Source: Sphingobium sp. V4
Lineage (GTDB): Bacteria; Pseudomonadota; Alphaproteobacteria; Sphingomonadales; Sphingomonadaceae
DNA length: 64,000 nt
Direction: 5' to 3'
Assembly: GCF_029590555.1 (NCBI RefSeq)
Contig: NZ_CP081001.1
Location: 3,072,001 to 3,136,000 of the forward strand
Shown: positions 19,016 through 28,773 of the stretch, in pieces
Layout: each line of letters opens with the position of its first letter
Position numbering within the stretch: the stretch's first letter is position 1
Translations under genes and position numbers: made by a program
The notes under the pieces: model-generated
What the model saw: only the letters and a program-made list of their open reading frames with translations
Database searches by the model: none
Told to the model about the DNA's origin: nothing

Positions 19016-20226
19016 CGGACGATCGGCGCAAGCCCCTCACCAAACTCGCCCAGGCCGGCCGCAAGCCCGAATGGACCGGGATGCCGGGGCAACCCGGCGG
19101 CATCGTCAGCCCGCCGGTCTGGCGCGCCTCGACCATCCTCTATGACGATGTCGCCCATTTGCGGCAGGCGGCGGGCCGCAGCACCCATGAACGCCTCTTC
19201 TACGGGCGGAAGGGCACGCCGACCGCCTGGTCCTTGGCCGACGCGCTCACCGAAATGGAGCCGGGGGCGGAGGGGACGATGCTCTTCCCCTCGGGCGTGG
19301 CGGCGATCGCCTGCGCGCTGATGGCGGTGCTCAAGCCCGGCGACCGGCTGCTGATGGTCGACAGCGCCTATGACCCGACCCGCAATTTCTGCGACCATCT
19401 GCTGAAAAGTTACGGTATCGAAACGATCTATTATGATCCCGCGACTGTCCAGTTCGATGTCCATCTTGCGTCTGGGCCGATCCGGGCGATCTTTCTGGAA
19501 AGTCCCGGCAGCCTGACCTTCGAGGTGCAGGACATTCCCGCCATCACCGCCTGGGCCAGGGCGAACGGGGTCGTGACCCTGCTCGACAATACCTGGGCGA
19601 CGCCGCTCTATTTCCCGGCCATGGCCCATGGCGTGGACATCTCGATCCTTGCCTGCACCAAATATATCGTCGGTCATTCGGACGTGATGATGGGCAGCGT
19701 CACCGCCACCTCCGGCTGGTTCGCGAAGCTGCGCCAGACCGCCTATCTGTTCGGCCAGATGACCAGCCCCGACGATGCCTGGCTGGCCTCGCGCGGGCTG
19801 CGCACGCTCGGCATCCGGCTGCAACAGCATCAGGACAGCGCGCTCGCCATCGCCCGCTGGCTGAAGGACCAGCCGGACGTCGCCCGCGTGCTGCATCCCG
19901 CGCTGCCCGACTGTCCTGGCCATGCCCAGTGGCAACGCGATTTCAGCGGCTCCACCGGCCTCTTCAGCTTCATCCTGCGGGGCGGGGACGAAACGGCGCG
20001 CGCCGCCCTCATCGACGGCCTCGCCCATTTCGGCATCGGCTACAGCTGGGGCGGCTTTGAAAGTCTCGCCCTCCCGGTCGATCCGGCCCGCTACCGCAGC
20101 GCCACAAGCTGGCAGGCGGAAGGCCCGGTGGTCCGCCTCCATATCGGCCTCGAAGACCCGGCGGACCTGATCGCGGACCTTGATGCCGGCCTTGCCCGCT
20201 TCCGCGCGGCGCGCGACGGGGGCTGA
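19012..20226 (+). CDS. metC: Cystathionine beta-lyase (Cys/Met metabolism PLP enzyme)
   Basis: 404-residue PLP enzyme that converts cystathionine to homocysteine, pyruvate and ammonia. ISILACTKYIVGHSDVMMG contains the PLP Lys (about residue 217) and RLFYGRKGTPT the cofactor-phosphate loop. The pattern is closer to MetC than to gamma-synthases, but related lyases cannot be excluded. The ATG at 19012 overlaps the sulfurtransferase stop; the mechanosensitive channel gene starts 4 bases after its stop. Confidence 0.9.
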   Translation: MTDDRRKPLTKLAQAGRKPEWTGMPGQPGGIVSPPVWRASTILYDDVAHLRQAAGRSTHERLFYGRKGTPTAWSLADALTEMEPGAEGTMLFPSGVAAIACALMAVLKPGDRLLMVDSAYDPTRNFCDHLLKSYGIETIYYDPATVQFDVHLASGPIRAIFLESPGSLTFEVQDIPAITAWARANGVVTLLDNTWATPLYFPAMAHGVDISILACTKYIVGHSDVMMGSVTATSGWFAKLRQTAYLFGQMTSPDDAWLASRGLRTLGIRLQQHQDSALAIARWLKDQPDVARVLHPALPDCPGHAQWQRDFSGSTGLFSFILRGGDETARAALIDGLAHFGIGYSWGGFESLALPVDPARYRSATSWQAEGPVVRLHIGLEDPADLIADLDAGLARFRAARDGG

Positions 20227-20230
20227 CGCG

Positions 20231-21478
20231 ATGATGCCGGGCCTGGCCGATCTTCTGCGCCGACTGCCCGGCGATCCCGACATCGTCCAGCCGCTTCTGG
20301 CGCTGGCGCTCGCCCTCCTGCTCTACGCCGCCGCCTGGGGCCTTGCCCGGTCGATCGCACCGCGCCTGCGCCGCAGCCTGCCGCCGCTGGGCGATGCGCT
20401 GGCCGGCCATGTCCGCGCCATCACCCGCCATGGCATCGCCGCGCTGCTGCTGGCGCTGGGCCTCGTCTTCTTCCCGACCGGCTCGCTCGGGCACCTGGTC
20501 ATGGGCGTCGCACTGGGCGCAGTGGTTGCGCTGCTCGCCACCCATGTGCTGCGCGGCCTCGCCATCCCGCGCTGGGCCGTCGCGCCGCTCGCGCTCATCC
20601 TCTTCATCCTGATCGTGTCGGGCAGCGGCGGCGGGATCGCGCCGGTGGGCGAGATGCTGGACCGGGTGGGCATCAATCTCGGCAAGCGGCGCATCACCCT
20701 GCTCGGCCTGTTGTCGATCGCCGCCACCTGCGTCGCGCTGTTCGCCGCCGTGCGCCTCGCCAATCGCGTCATCGGCCGCTCGATCCAGAAGACCGACGGG
20801 TTCGACCCGACCCAGAAGCTGCTGGCGCAGAAACTTGCCACGATCGTCGTGGTGGTCGCCGCCTTCTTCATCGGCATCGACCTGCTCTCGATCGATCTCA
20901 CCGCCTTCGCCGTCTTTTCCGGCGCGCTCGGCCTCGCCATCGGTTTCGGCCTGCAAAAGACCTTCGGCAACCTGATCGCCGGCATCATCCTGCTGATGGA
21001 CCGGTCGATCAAGCCGGGGGACGTCATCGTCGTCGGCGACAGTTTCGGCTGGGTCAACAAGATCGGCGTGCGCGCCGTCTCCGTCATCACCCGCGACGGC
21101 AAGGAACATCTGATTCCCAACGAGAATCTGATGACCCAGGAGGTGGAGAACTGGTCCTATTCCGACCGCAACGTCCGCGTCCGCATCCCCGTCGGCATCA
21201 GCTTCGACAGCGATCTCACGCTCGCCCAGCAACTGATGCTCCAGGCGGCGCAGGACAGCCCGCGCGTGCTGCGCAATCCCAAGCCCAATGTCTGGCTCAC
21301 CGGCTTCGGCGAAAGCCGCGTGGAGCATGACATCCTCGTCTGGATCAGCGATCCCGAAGGTGGCGTGGGCAATGTGAAGTCCGACGTTCTGGGCCGCGTG
21401 TGGCATCTGTTCCGCGACAATGGCATCACCATCCCCTATCCGCAGCGGGTCGTCCACCGGCCGCCCGACACTCCGTGA
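20231..21478 (+). CDS. MscS-family mechanosensitive channel
   Basis: 415-residue inner-membrane protein. Several hydrophobic helices precede the pore-lining TM3 (FAVFSGALGLAIGFGLQKTF) and the MscS beta domain (DRSIKPGDVIVVGD, EHLIPNENLMTQEVENWSYS). The extra N-terminal helices make it longer than E. coli MscS (286 aa). It should release solutes on hypo-osmotic shock. The ATG at 20231 is followed by a second at 20234; either works. It lies 4 bases after metC and is probably co-transcribed. Confidence 0.9.
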   Translation: MMPGLADLLRRLPGDPDIVQPLLALALALLLYAAAWGLARSIAPRLRRSLPPLGDALAGHVRAITRHGIAALLLALGLVFFPTGSLGHLVMGVALGAVVALLATHVLRGLAIPRWAVAPLALILFILIVSGSGGGIAPVGEMLDRVGINLGKRRITLLGLLSIAATCVALFAAVRLANRVIGRSIQKTDGFDPTQKLLAQKLATIVVVVAAFFIGIDLLSIDLTAFAVFSGALGLAIGFGLQKTFGNLIAGIILLMDRSIKPGDVIVVGDSFGWVNKIGVRAVSVITRDGKEHLIPNENLMTQEVENWSYSDRNVRVRIPVGISFDSDLTLAQQLMLQAAQDSPRVLRNPKPNVWLTGFGESRVEHDILVWISDPEGGVGNVKSDVLGRVWHLFRDNGITIPYPQRVVHRPPDTP

Positions 21479-21523
21479 CATAACGGAGTCGCGCTCGCCG
21501 CCGCGCGTGACTATATCGGGGCC

Positions 21524-22045
21524 ATGTCGCCCATTTCCCTCCTGCTGGTCTTCGTCGTCACCGTCGCTGCGATGGAAGGCTTCGCCTATGTCATGCACCG
21601 CTGGGTCATGCACGGACCAGGCTGGTTCCTGCACGCCAGCCATCATCGCCCCCGGACCGGGTGGTTCGAGGCCAATGATCTCTATTTCGTGATCTTCGCC
21701 CTGCCGTCCATCCTGCTGCTGCTGGGCGGGGTGCAGTGGGGCTGGGGCGACTGGGCGACGGCGTGCGGCGCGGGGATCGCCGCCTATGGCGCCATCTATC
21801 TGGGATTCCACGACATCATCGTCCACCAGCGGGTCAGGCATCGCTATGTCGCCCGCTCGCGCTACATGAAGCGCATCGTCCAGGCCCACCGCCTGCACCA
21901 TGCCGTGGAGACGAAGGCGGGGACGGTCAGCTTCGGCTTCCTGGTCGCGCCCCATCCCGCCGCGCTCAAGCGCGAACTGGCCCGCCGCCATCGCGCCGGG
22001 GTGCGCGCGCCGGCTACTTCGGCAGATCCAGCCCTGCGACATTGA
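21524..22045 (+). CDS. crtZ: Beta-carotene hydroxylase CrtZ
   Basis: 173-residue membrane di-iron hydroxylase that adds 3- and 3'-hydroxyl groups to beta-carotene to form zeaxanthin, a precursor of yellow sphingomonad pigments. All His clusters are present: MHRWVMHG (H25, H30), HASHH, FHDIIVHQRVRH and HRLHHAVE. Length is typical for bacterial CrtZ. No other carotenoid gene is nearby. Its 3' end overlaps the convergent lipoprotein gene by 32 bases. Confidence 0.93.
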   Translation: MSPISLLLVFVVTVAAMEGFAYVMHRWVMHGPGWFLHASHHRPRTGWFEANDLYFVIFALPSILLLLGGVQWGWGDWATACGAGIAAYGAIYLGFHDIIVHQRVRHRYVARSRYMKRIVQAHRLHHAVETKAGTVSFGFLVAPHPAALKRELARRHRAGVRAPATSADPALRH

Positions 22046-22511
22046 AGCGGAAGGGCGTCGTCTCGTCCTTCGGCCCGGTCGCCAGGTCGATCGTCACGGC
22101 CCGCGACGCCGCGATCATCTCATAGGCTTTCTGCGACGGCGGGATCTCGATCCCGTCATCGCTTGTGGTCAGCCGGCCCTTCCAGCGGTGCGGCTTGCCG
22201 TCGTCGCCCGTCGCGTCGACGGCGCAATCCGACATGTCGCAGCGGAAGGGCGCCCCGACCAGCTTCACCGTCACGATCTTCTCGCCATTGCTCATCGGCT
22301 GGACCAGCAGGACGGAAAAGGTGTCGGACGCGGTCATGGTCTGCACGGCGTTGGTGCTGCCGATATAGGCCAGCTTCGCCTTGGCGCCCGGCCCGCCTTC
22401 ATATTTCCAGACCTGGCCGATCTGGTCGCGCTGGGTCGGCCCTTCCGTCTTTTCACCGGACGAGCAGGCTCCCAGCAGGCCGATCATGGCCAGGGCGATG
22501 ATGTGACGCAT
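22014..22511 (-). CDS. Hypothetical lipoprotein
   Basis: 165 residues with a clear lipobox, MIGLLGACSSGEK, so likely anchored in the outer membrane facing the periplasm. The body is beta-rich, with a Cys pair in FRCDMSDCAVD that may form a disulfide. No family is recognised. The terminal 32 bases overlap crtZ on the other strand. sufE lies 52 bases upstream on the same strand. Confidence 0.8.
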   Translation of the reverse strand: MRHIIALAMIGLLGACSSGEKTEGPTQRDQIGQVWKYEGGPGAKAKLAYIGSTNAVQTMTASDTFSVLLVQPMSNGEKIVTVKLVGAPFRCDMSDCAVDATGDDGKPHRWKGRLTTSDDGIEIPPSQKAYEMIAASRAVTIDLATGPKDETTPFRFNVAGLDLPK

Positions 22512-22563
22512 GGTCTCTGTCTCCTTGTCGAAGGAGAAGAACGCACCGGCCGTGAAGTCGGTT

Positions 22564-22968
22564 TCAGCTGTAGCGGGCAGCGGTCTCGCGGATCAGCGCG
22601 ATCATGTTGGGGATGCCCTGGGTCCGGTTGGAACTCAGCTGGTTGCGAAGGTCGAAGGGCGCCAGCGCCGCTTCGATGTCGGTCGCGGCGATCTCCGCCG
22701 GGGCGCGATCCTGCACCGTCAGCAGCACCAGCGCGATGATCCCCTTGGTGATCGCGGCATTACTGTCCGCCAGGAAATGCAGCCTGCCATCCGCCAGCAC
22801 CGTGGGATAGACCCATACCGCCGCCGAGCAGCCGCGCACCAGCGTCGCGTCGGTCTTGAGCGCGTCGGGCATCGGCTCCAGCGCCCGCCCCAGGTCGATC
22901 AGCAGACGATAGCGGTCGTCCGCGTCGAGAAAGGCATAGTCGTCCTGGAGATCGGCAAGGTCGGTCAT
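22564..22968 (-). CDS. sufE: Cysteine desulfuration protein SufE
   Basis: 134-residue sulfur acceptor that receives persulfide from SufS. Cys47 in TLVRGCSAAVWV is the conserved acceptor residue and FLADSNAAITKGIIALVL the family signature. It is encoded apart from the suf operon (3.7-8.9 kb), beside a lipoprotein and cytochrome b561, which is common in alphaproteobacteria. Confidence 0.93.
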   Translation of the reverse strand: MTDLADLQDDYAFLDADDRYRLLIDLGRALEPMPDALKTDATLVRGCSAAVWVYPTVLADGRLHFLADSNAAITKGIIALVLLTVQDRAPAEIAATDIEAALAPFDLRNQLSSNRTQGIPNMIALIRETAARYS

Positions 22969-23011
22969 GGCCGCTCATATAGGCGGATATGCGCGGGGTG
23001 GAAGCCCAAAC

Positions 23012-23527
23012 CTATCCCAGCATCCGCCGCAATATATCGTCCTTCAGCACGAAATGGTGGCGCAGCGCCGCGCCGACATGCAGCGCGATCAGCACCACCC
23101 ACAGCCAGGGCAGCAGTTCATGCGCCTCGCTCGACACGCCCACGATCGCATCGCCCTTCGCCACCGCGAATTTGGGCACGTCGAACAGGAAGAACCAGTT
23201 GAGCGGCCGCGTTCCGGCCGACGTCATGACCCATCCCGACAGCGGCAGGATCAGCATCAGCGCATAGAAGGCGACATGGGTCAGGTGGGCCGCGCCCTTC
23301 TCCCATCCGGGCATCGCCGCCGGCAGCGGGGGCGTCCGGTGGGTGAGGCGCCAGCCGATCCGCACCAGCGTCAGCGCCAGCACGGTCAGGCCGATCGACT
23401 TGTGGACCGGCATGACCGCCCAGTCCTTGGGCAGCGCGTCATGGGCGAAGCCCAGCCCCAGATTGAGTAGTATCAGGACGGCGATGGCCCAGTGCAGGGC
23501 GCGGGCGACAGACGTGTATCGGACCAA
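23012..23527 (-). CDS. cybB: Cytochrome b561 (CybB-type)
   Basis: 171-residue four-helix inner-membrane cytochrome b. His residues for two b hemes are at ARALHWAIAV, PVHKSIGL, AAHLTHVAFY and VVLIALHVGAALRHHF. It is a predicted quinol-linked electron carrier, proposed elsewhere as a superoxide oxidase. The start is TTG at 23527, supported by a strong GGAGGAG ribosome-binding site 7 bases upstream. The acs terminator hairpin lies just upstream of that site. Confidence 0.9.
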   Translation of the reverse strand: MVRYTSVARALHWAIAVLILLNLGLGFAHDALPKDWAVMPVHKSIGLTVLALTLVRIGWRLTHRTPPLPAAMPGWEKGAAHLTHVAFYALMLILPLSGWVMTSAGTRPLNWFFLFDVPKFAVAKGDAIVGVSSEAHELLPWLWVVLIALHVGAALRHHFVLKDDILRRMLG

Positions 23528-23543
23528 GGGCTGCTCCTCCCGG

Positions 23544-23578
23544 AAAAGTCATGGCCATCGCTAACCGATGGCCATGAC
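23544..23578 (-). terminator. Intrinsic terminator after acs
   Basis: Perfect 13-bp stem (GTCATGGCCATCG / CGATGGCCATGAC) with a 5-base loop at 23548-23578, followed on the minus strand by TTTT. It lies after acs and immediately before the cybB ribosome-binding site, so read-through would be needed for co-transcription. Confidence 0.75.
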
Positions 23579-23625
23579 CTGCATCTGAACGGATCGCCGT
23601 CACCGCCGATCGGTTTTGCGCTCGA

Positions 23626-25569
23626 TCAAGCCTGACGATTGGCGACCAGATTATCCACTACTGACGGGTCGGCCAGCGTGCTGGTATCTCCTAGCGCCTG
23701 CGCCGACACTTCGCCTTCCGCAATCTTACGGAGGATGCGGCGCATGATCTTGCCCGACCGCGTCTTGGGCAGGCCCGGCGCGAACTGGATCGCGTCGGGC
23801 GTGGCGATCGGGCCGATCTCGTTGCGGACCCACTGGACCAGCGTCTTGCGCAGCGCGTCATTCGCTTCCTCGCCGCTGTTCAGCGTCACATAGGCGTAGA
23901 TGCCCTGGCCCTTGATGTCGTGCGGGAAGCCGACCACCGCTGCCTCCGCAACGCTTTCGTGCAGCACCAGCGCGCTTTCGACCTCGGCCGTGCCCATGCG
24001 GTGGCCCGACACGTTGATGACGTCGTCAACCCGCCCGGTGATCCAGTAATAGCCGTCGGCATCGCGCCGCGCGCCGTCGCCGGTCGTATATTTGCCGGGG
24101 AAGGTGGTGAAATAGGTCTGGAAAAATCGCTCATGATCGCCCCAGACGGTCCGCATCTGCCCCGGCCAGCTCTGCGCGATGACCAGATTGCCTTCCGTCG
24201 CGCCGTCCAGCACCTTGCCCTCGCCATCGACGATCTGCGGCACCACGCCTGGCATCGGCAGGGTCGCGGAGCCGGGCTTGAGGTCGGTCGCGCCCGGTGT
24301 CGGCGCGATCATCGCCGCGCCCGTCTCGGTCTGCCACCAGGTATCGATGATCGGGCAGCGATCCTCGCCCACGACATGATGATACCAGCGCCAGGCTTCC
24401 GGGTTGATCGGCTCGCCCACCGTGCCGAGCAGGCGCAGCGACTTGCGGCTGGTCGAATGGACGAATTCGTCGCCTTCCTTCATCAGCGCGCGCAGCGCCG
24501 TGGGAGCGGTGAAGATGGTCTGCACCTGGTGCCGGTCGACCACTTCCCAGATGCGGGCCGGCGTCGGGTAATTGGGCACGCCTTCATACATCAGCGTCGT
24601 CGCCCCATTCGCCAGCGGGCCATAGACGATATAGCTGTGGCCCGTGACCCAGCCGATGTCCGCCGCGCACCAGTAGATGTCGCCGGGCCGATAGTCGAAG
24701 CACAGTTCATGCGTGAGGGCAGCCCAGAGCAGATAGCCGCCGGTGGTGTGCAGCACGCCCTTGGGCTTTCCGGTGGAGCCGGAGGTGTAGAGGATGAACA
24801 GCGGGTCTTCCGCGTTCATCGGCTCGGGCGGGCAATCGGCGTCGACCCCGGCTGCTTCCTCGTGCAGCCACAGGTCGCGGCCATCCTTCATCGTCACCGC
24901 GCCGCCGGTGGCCTTGACCACGATGACCTTCTTCACGCTCGGGCATTCGCGCAGCGCCGCGTCGACATTGGTCTTGAGCGGCACCGCCTTGCCGCCGCGT
25001 CGCCCCTCGTCGGCGGTGACGACCAGGCTCGAATCGCAATCCTGGATGCGGCCCGCCAGCGCTTCGGGCGAAAAGCCACCGAACACGACGCTGTGGATCG
25101 CCCCGATGCGCGCGCAGGCGAGTAGGGCGAAGGCGGCCTCCGGGATCATCGGCAGGTAGATGGTGATCCGGTCGCCCTTTTTCGCGCCCGCACCCTTCAG
25201 CACATTGGCAAAGCGGCAGACCTCGGCATGGACCTGGGCATAAGTATAACGGCGCGGCTCGGCCTCGGGCGAATCGGGTTCCCAGATGATCGCGGTCTGG
25301 TCGCCCCGTTCGGCCAGATGCCGGTCGATGCAGTTGGCGCTGACGTTGAGCACGCCGTCGGCAAACCATTTCACGCCGAAGTCCGCCTCGGCGAAGCTGC
25401 TCTCATTGGTCTTCGTCGGCGGCCTCACCCAGTCCAGACGCTGTGCGCGTTCCAGCCAATAGGCATGGGCGTCGTCAATCGAACGGGCATAATCGGCTTC
25501 CCGCGCCGCACGATCCATCAGCGAGCCAGTGGCCCAGCTGTCCGGCACCGGGAAGAAATCGTCAGACAT
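23626..25569 (-). CDS. acsA: Acetyl-CoA synthetase
   Basis: 647-residue AMP-forming ligase converting acetate and CoA to acetyl-CoA. Adenylation motifs [19 protein letters not shown] and [20 protein letters not shown] are clear, and [11 protein letters not shown] has the conserved Lys (about 607) acetylated in regulated enzymes. The ATG at 25569 (MSDDFFPV) gives the usual length; the upstream open frame is not conserved. It is divergent from the GST gene across 184 bases that show no obvious operator. Confidence 0.95.
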   Translation of the reverse strand: MSDDFFPVPDSWATGSLMDRAAREADYARSIDDAHAYWLERAQRLDWVRPPTKTNESSFAEADFGVKWFADGVLNVSANCIDRHLAERGDQTAIIWEPDSPEAEPRRYTYAQVHAEVCRFANVLKGAGAKKGDRITIYLPMIPEAAFALLACARIGAIHSVVFGGFSPEALAGRIQDCDSSLVVTADEGRRGGKAVPLKTNVDAALRECPSVKKVIVVKATGGAVTMKDGRDLWLHEEAAGVDADCPPEPMNAEDPLFILYTSGSTGKPKGVLHTTGGYLLWAALTHELCFDYRPGDIYWCAADIGWVTGHSYIVYGPLANGATTLMYEGVPNYPTPARIWEVVDRHQVQTIFTAPTALRALMKEGDEFVHSTSRKSLRLLGTVGEPINPEAWRWYHHVVGEDRCPIIDTWWQTETGAAMIAPTPGATDLKPGSATLPMPGVVPQIVDGEGKVLDGATEGNLVIAQSWPGQMRTVWGDHERFFQTYFTTFPGKYTTGDGARRDADGYYWITGRVDDVINVSGHRMGTAEVESALVLHESVAEAAVVGFPHDIKGQGIYAYVTLNSGEEANDALRKTLVQWVRNEIGPIATPDAIQFAPGLPKTRSGKIMRRILRKIAEGEVSAQALGDTSTLADPSVVDNLVANRQA

Positions 25570-25753
25570 CAGGCATCCTTTCCATGGCGAAACTGTTTTC
25601 GCAGCTTCTTCACTTCTCAACTTAGCGCGATCGGGCGCGAGGTCCATGCCGTTTGATGTCGTTCTTTGGGAGAATATCGCCGAAGCCGGCCTCTTTCATT
25701 TCCGCAATTTGCCGCTTCCCCGAAAGGCGGGTCGCGCCTAACAGGAATCGTCT

Positions 25754-26425
25754 ATGTGGCTTCTCTATCAATTCCCGCTCTGTCCCTTTTCCCGCAAGGT
25801 CCGGCTTCTCCTCGGCGAGAAGGGGGTCGGCTATGATCTGGTGCGCGAATCTCCATGGGCGATGCGCGACGAATTTCTCGATCTGAACCCGGCCGGCACC
25901 ACGCCGGTCATGGTCGATCAGGAACGCGGCATCACCCTGATCGACAGCCAGGCGATGTGCGAATATTTCGAGGAAACGGTGGAGAAATTCCCGCTCATCT
26001 CCGGCACGGCCGCGGGCCGGGCGGAAGTGCGGCGGCTGACCGCCTTCTTCGACCAGAATTTCTACGGCGATGTCGTCGGCCCGCTGCTGCACGAACGGAT
26101 GAAGAAGCGGCTGGTGGAGCGCGCCTCACCTGACGCCCGCGTCCTGCGCGAGGCGATGAAGCGCGCCAACGTCCATATGGACTACATGGATTATCTGCTC
26201 GACCATCGCAGCTGGATGGCGGGCGGAACGCTCAGCCTTGCCGACATCGCGGCGGCGGCGCATCTGTCGGTCGCCGACTATCTGGGCGGCATCGACTGGG
26301 CGGGGCATGAGCCGGTCCGGCGTTGGTATGCGGGTTTCAAGTCGCGCCCGTCCTTCCGCCCCCTGCTGTCGGAGCGGATGGAGGTCATCACCCCGCCGCC
26401 CCATTATGAAAAGCCGGATTTCTAA
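25754..26425 (+). CDS. Glutathione S-transferase family protein
   Basis: 223 residues. An N-terminal thioredoxin-like domain (LYQFPLCPFSRKVRLLLGEK, with CPFS in the active-site position) holds GTTPVMVD, the cis-Pro loop, and DSQAMCEYFEE, the gamma-glutamyl-binding Ser. The C-terminal helical domain has GGTLSLADIAAAAHLSVADY, the N-capping/hydrophobic-staple motif. Cytosolic; substrate unknown. Confidence 0.88.
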   Translation: MWLLYQFPLCPFSRKVRLLLGEKGVGYDLVRESPWAMRDEFLDLNPAGTTPVMVDQERGITLIDSQAMCEYFEETVEKFPLISGTAAGRAEVRRLTAFFDQNFYGDVVGPLLHERMKKRLVERASPDARVLREAMKRANVHMDYMDYLLDHRSWMAGGTLSLADIAAAAHLSVADYLGGIDWAGHEPVRRWYAGFKSRPSFRPLLSERMEVITPPPHYEKPDF

Positions 26426-26445
26426 CGCAAAGACGGCCCGAAGGC

Positions 26446-27603
26446 TCAGTCGGTTTCCGCCGCCAGATAGACCCGGTTGCGGCCATGTTCCTTGGCCAGG
26501 TAGAGCGCCCGGTCGGCGGCCTTGAGCGCGGCGCGCGGGTCTTCATAGGCCAGCACATTGGCCACCCCGGCGGAAAAGCTGACCCGTTCCATCCGCTCGC
26601 CATTGGTGCGGTTGACCAGGCTGCGATTGGCCAGATCCTCGCGCACCCCATCGACCGCCTCGCAGGTTTCGGCAGCGGTCTTGCCGCGGAACAGCATGAC
26701 GAACTCCTCGCCGCCGTGACGGGCGACATGGCAGCGGTCGTTGGATATCTTGGCCAGCAGCCCGGCGACGAACTTGAGCACTCGGTCGCCCGTGTCATGG
26801 CCGTGCGTGTCGTTGATATTCTTGAAATGATCGATGTCGCAGAAGGCGACCGACAGCGCTTCCTGCCCGGCCTGCGCCTGGACCAGCTCCTCGCGCAGAA
26901 CCGCCTCGAATGCGCGGCGGTTGGGCAGGCCGGTCAGATGGTCATGCTCGGCCGCGCGGCGGGCGCTTTCCAGGCTGGATTTCAGCGCCTGGGTCTGTTT
27001 TTGATTCTCGCGCAGCTGGCTTTCGACCTGCCGCGTCTTTTCGACCATCGACCGGGTGAGGCCCACCAGGCGGGCCAGCACAGGCTCATTGTCGCGGCCG
27101 GCGACCAGATCCTTGGCCTGTTCCTGCAACGCGGCGCCATAGTCCTTGGCGGAATTGCGCGATTCATGCATCAGGCCGGTGAACTGGCTCAGATTCTCCT
27201 CGACCTTGTCGAGCATCGTCGCCAGCGATTCGGGTGTGACCTCGTCGGCGCGCTGTTCGGCGGCAAGCGATTCGATCCAGCCGTTGGTGATCTTGCCCCG
27301 TTCCATCATCACGGCGCGGATCGCCTTTTCGACGCCGATGTTCGCGCCCGTCAGATAATCCAGCGCGACGCTGAAGTTGATCGGCGTCAGGTCCAGGTCG
27401 TGGGCGAACAGGAAATCGCCGATGTCGGCATAGAGCTGGCGGCGCCGGTTGACCTCCCGGTTGGCCGCCCCGCCGGTGCGGGGGCGCTGTTCCATCTCGG
27501 CCTCCGGCTCGTCGGACTTGCCGGAAAAGCCCCTGGCCCAGCGCGCCAGCCGATCGGTCAGCCCATGTTGCGGGCTCGCGGATGAAGATATTGCCCCAGT
27601 CAT
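26446..27603 (-). CDS. GGDEF diguanylate cyclase
   Basis: 385 residues. A poorly conserved helical N-terminus (about 1-175) and a coiled-coil linker lead into a GGDEF domain starting at DHLTGLPNRRAFEAV. The active-site loop is GGEEF at about 297-301 (RHGGEEFV), intact for c-di-GMP synthesis. The RxxD inhibitory site five residues before it is absent (sequence RCHVARH), so product inhibition is probably weak. There are no membrane helices or recognised sensor domain. The gene converges with the GST gene with 20 bases between. Confidence 0.9.
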   Translation of the reverse strand: MTGAISSSASPQHGLTDRLARWARGFSGKSDEPEAEMEQRPRTGGAANREVNRRRQLYADIGDFLFAHDLDLTPINFSVALDYLTGANIGVEKAIRAVMMERGKITNGWIESLAAEQRADEVTPESLATMLDKVEENLSQFTGLMHESRNSAKDYGAALQEQAKDLVAGRDNEPVLARLVGLTRSMVEKTRQVESQLRENQKQTQALKSSLESARRAAEHDHLTGLPNRRAFEAVLREELVQAQAGQEALSVAFCDIDHFKNINDTHGHDTGDRVLKFVAGLLAKISNDRCHVARHGGEEFVMLFRGKTAAETCEAVDGVREDLANRSLVNRTNGERMERVSFSAGVANVLAYEDPRAALKAADRALYLAKEHGRNRVYLAAETD

Positions 27604-27673
27604 GTCCGCTAGAACGACGGCTGCGTAACAAGGTTAAGGGCGCGCCCACAAAGAATCGCGGGCGCAACGAAAC

Positions 27674-28552
27674 TCATATGTCCGCCGCCACCAGCCAGTC
27701 GCGGAAGATGCGTACCGATCGGGTCTGGAGCGCGCGGGGGCGGCAGACGAAAAAGTAGCGATAGGGGCTCTCGACATGGATCGGGAACAGCCGCACCAGC
27801 CGGGGATCGCCCGATTGCTCGAAATGGCTGGCGTGCATCACCGCTACGCCCAGCCCCTGCGCCGCGGCCTCCAGCATCAGCTGGCCCGAATCATAATTAT
27901 CGACCGCCAGCGGTTGCAGGTCGGGCAGGCCGGCCGCCTCCTTCCACGCATCGAACGACAGCGCCATGTCGCGGTGAAGCAATATGGTCTGCTGCGCCAG
28001 CTCCTCGGGCGACTTGAGCGCTTGAGGGCCTTCGAGCAGCTGACGCCGCCCGATCAGATAGACTTCCTCATGGTCCAGCTCATGGGCGTAGAGCGCCGGG
28101 TCGATATCCTTCGACAGCACGATCGCCGCGTCCAGCCCTTCGCCCAGCCGCGCCACCGCATGGGGCGTCGTTTCGATGTCGATATGGAGCTGCGGATGCT
28201 GTTGGCGCAGCTGCCCCAGATGGGGAAAGAGCCGCTGCGTCGCGAACAGCGGCATCACCGCCAGCCGCAGGCGCAACTGGTTGCCGCCACTCTGGATATT
28301 CTCCAGCGCCTGCGACAGCGAATCGAGCGCGGGCGCGATGTCGTCCAGCAGCCGTTGCCCGTCGGCGTTGATTTCCAGCGCCTGATGCTTGCGGTCGAAC
28401 AGCGGCCGGCCGATGAACCGTTCCAGCGCCTGGACGCGGCGGCTGAGCGCGGGCGTTGAGAGCGCAAGTTCTTCCGCCGCCGCCTTCACCGAGCCAAGGC
28501 GGGCAACCTGAACAAAGGCCTCCAGGGCCGTTAGGGGCGGCAATCTGCGCAT
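27674..28552 (-). CDS. LysR-family transcriptional regulator (GcvA-like)
   Basis: 292 residues. The N-terminal HTH (LTALEAFVQVARLGSVKAAA, LSTPALSRRVQALE) and C-terminal periplasmic-binding-like effector domain are typical. MRRLPPLTALEAF resembles GcvA-type regulators. It is divergent from the AAA ATPase gene and the intergenic dyad at 28677-28718; that dyad could be its operator, although LysR sites normally lie closer to the regulator start. The ligand is unknown. Confidence 0.88.
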   Translation of the reverse strand: MRRLPPLTALEAFVQVARLGSVKAAAEELALSTPALSRRVQALERFIGRPLFDRKHQALEINADGQRLLDDIAPALDSLSQALENIQSGGNQLRLRLAVMPLFATQRLFPHLGQLRQQHPQLHIDIETTPHAVARLGEGLDAAIVLSKDIDPALYAHELDHEEVYLIGRRQLLEGPQALKSPEELAQQTILLHRDMALSFDAWKEAAGLPDLQPLAVDNYDSGQLMLEAAAQGLGVAVMHASHFEQSGDPRLVRLFPIHVESPYRYFFVCRPRALQTRSVRIFRDWLVAADI

Positions 28553-28676
28553 AATCCGTCAAAATTCCGAAGCCGATCCGCTGCGCCGCGTCAATTCTCT
28601 TTATCGAACGGCGCGCGTTCCGGTTCCAAGCATCCTCTGCGCAATGAGCAGGAAAAAGCGGGAAATGGCAAGATGC

Positions 28677-28718
28677 ATTTTTTGCAACTTGGGGGATTAT
28701 TTCGCACTTGCAAAAAAT
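28677..28718. promoter_or_regulatory. Perfect 11-bp inverted repeat with 20-bp spacer
   Basis: ATTTTTTGCAA at 28677-28687 and TTGCAAAAAAT at 28708-28718 are exact reverse complements. Arm centres are 31 bp apart, close to three helical turns, so a dimer or tetramer could bind one DNA face. The right arm contains TTGCAA, a plausible -35 for a rightward promoter with CACATA or CATAAA 17-19 bases downstream. The region 28553-28888 also holds a terminator. Confidence 0.5.
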
Positions 28719-28773
28719 TACACCGCAGCGCACATAAAAGGGGCCTTTCAGGCATCCTCTCCTAAAACTTTTC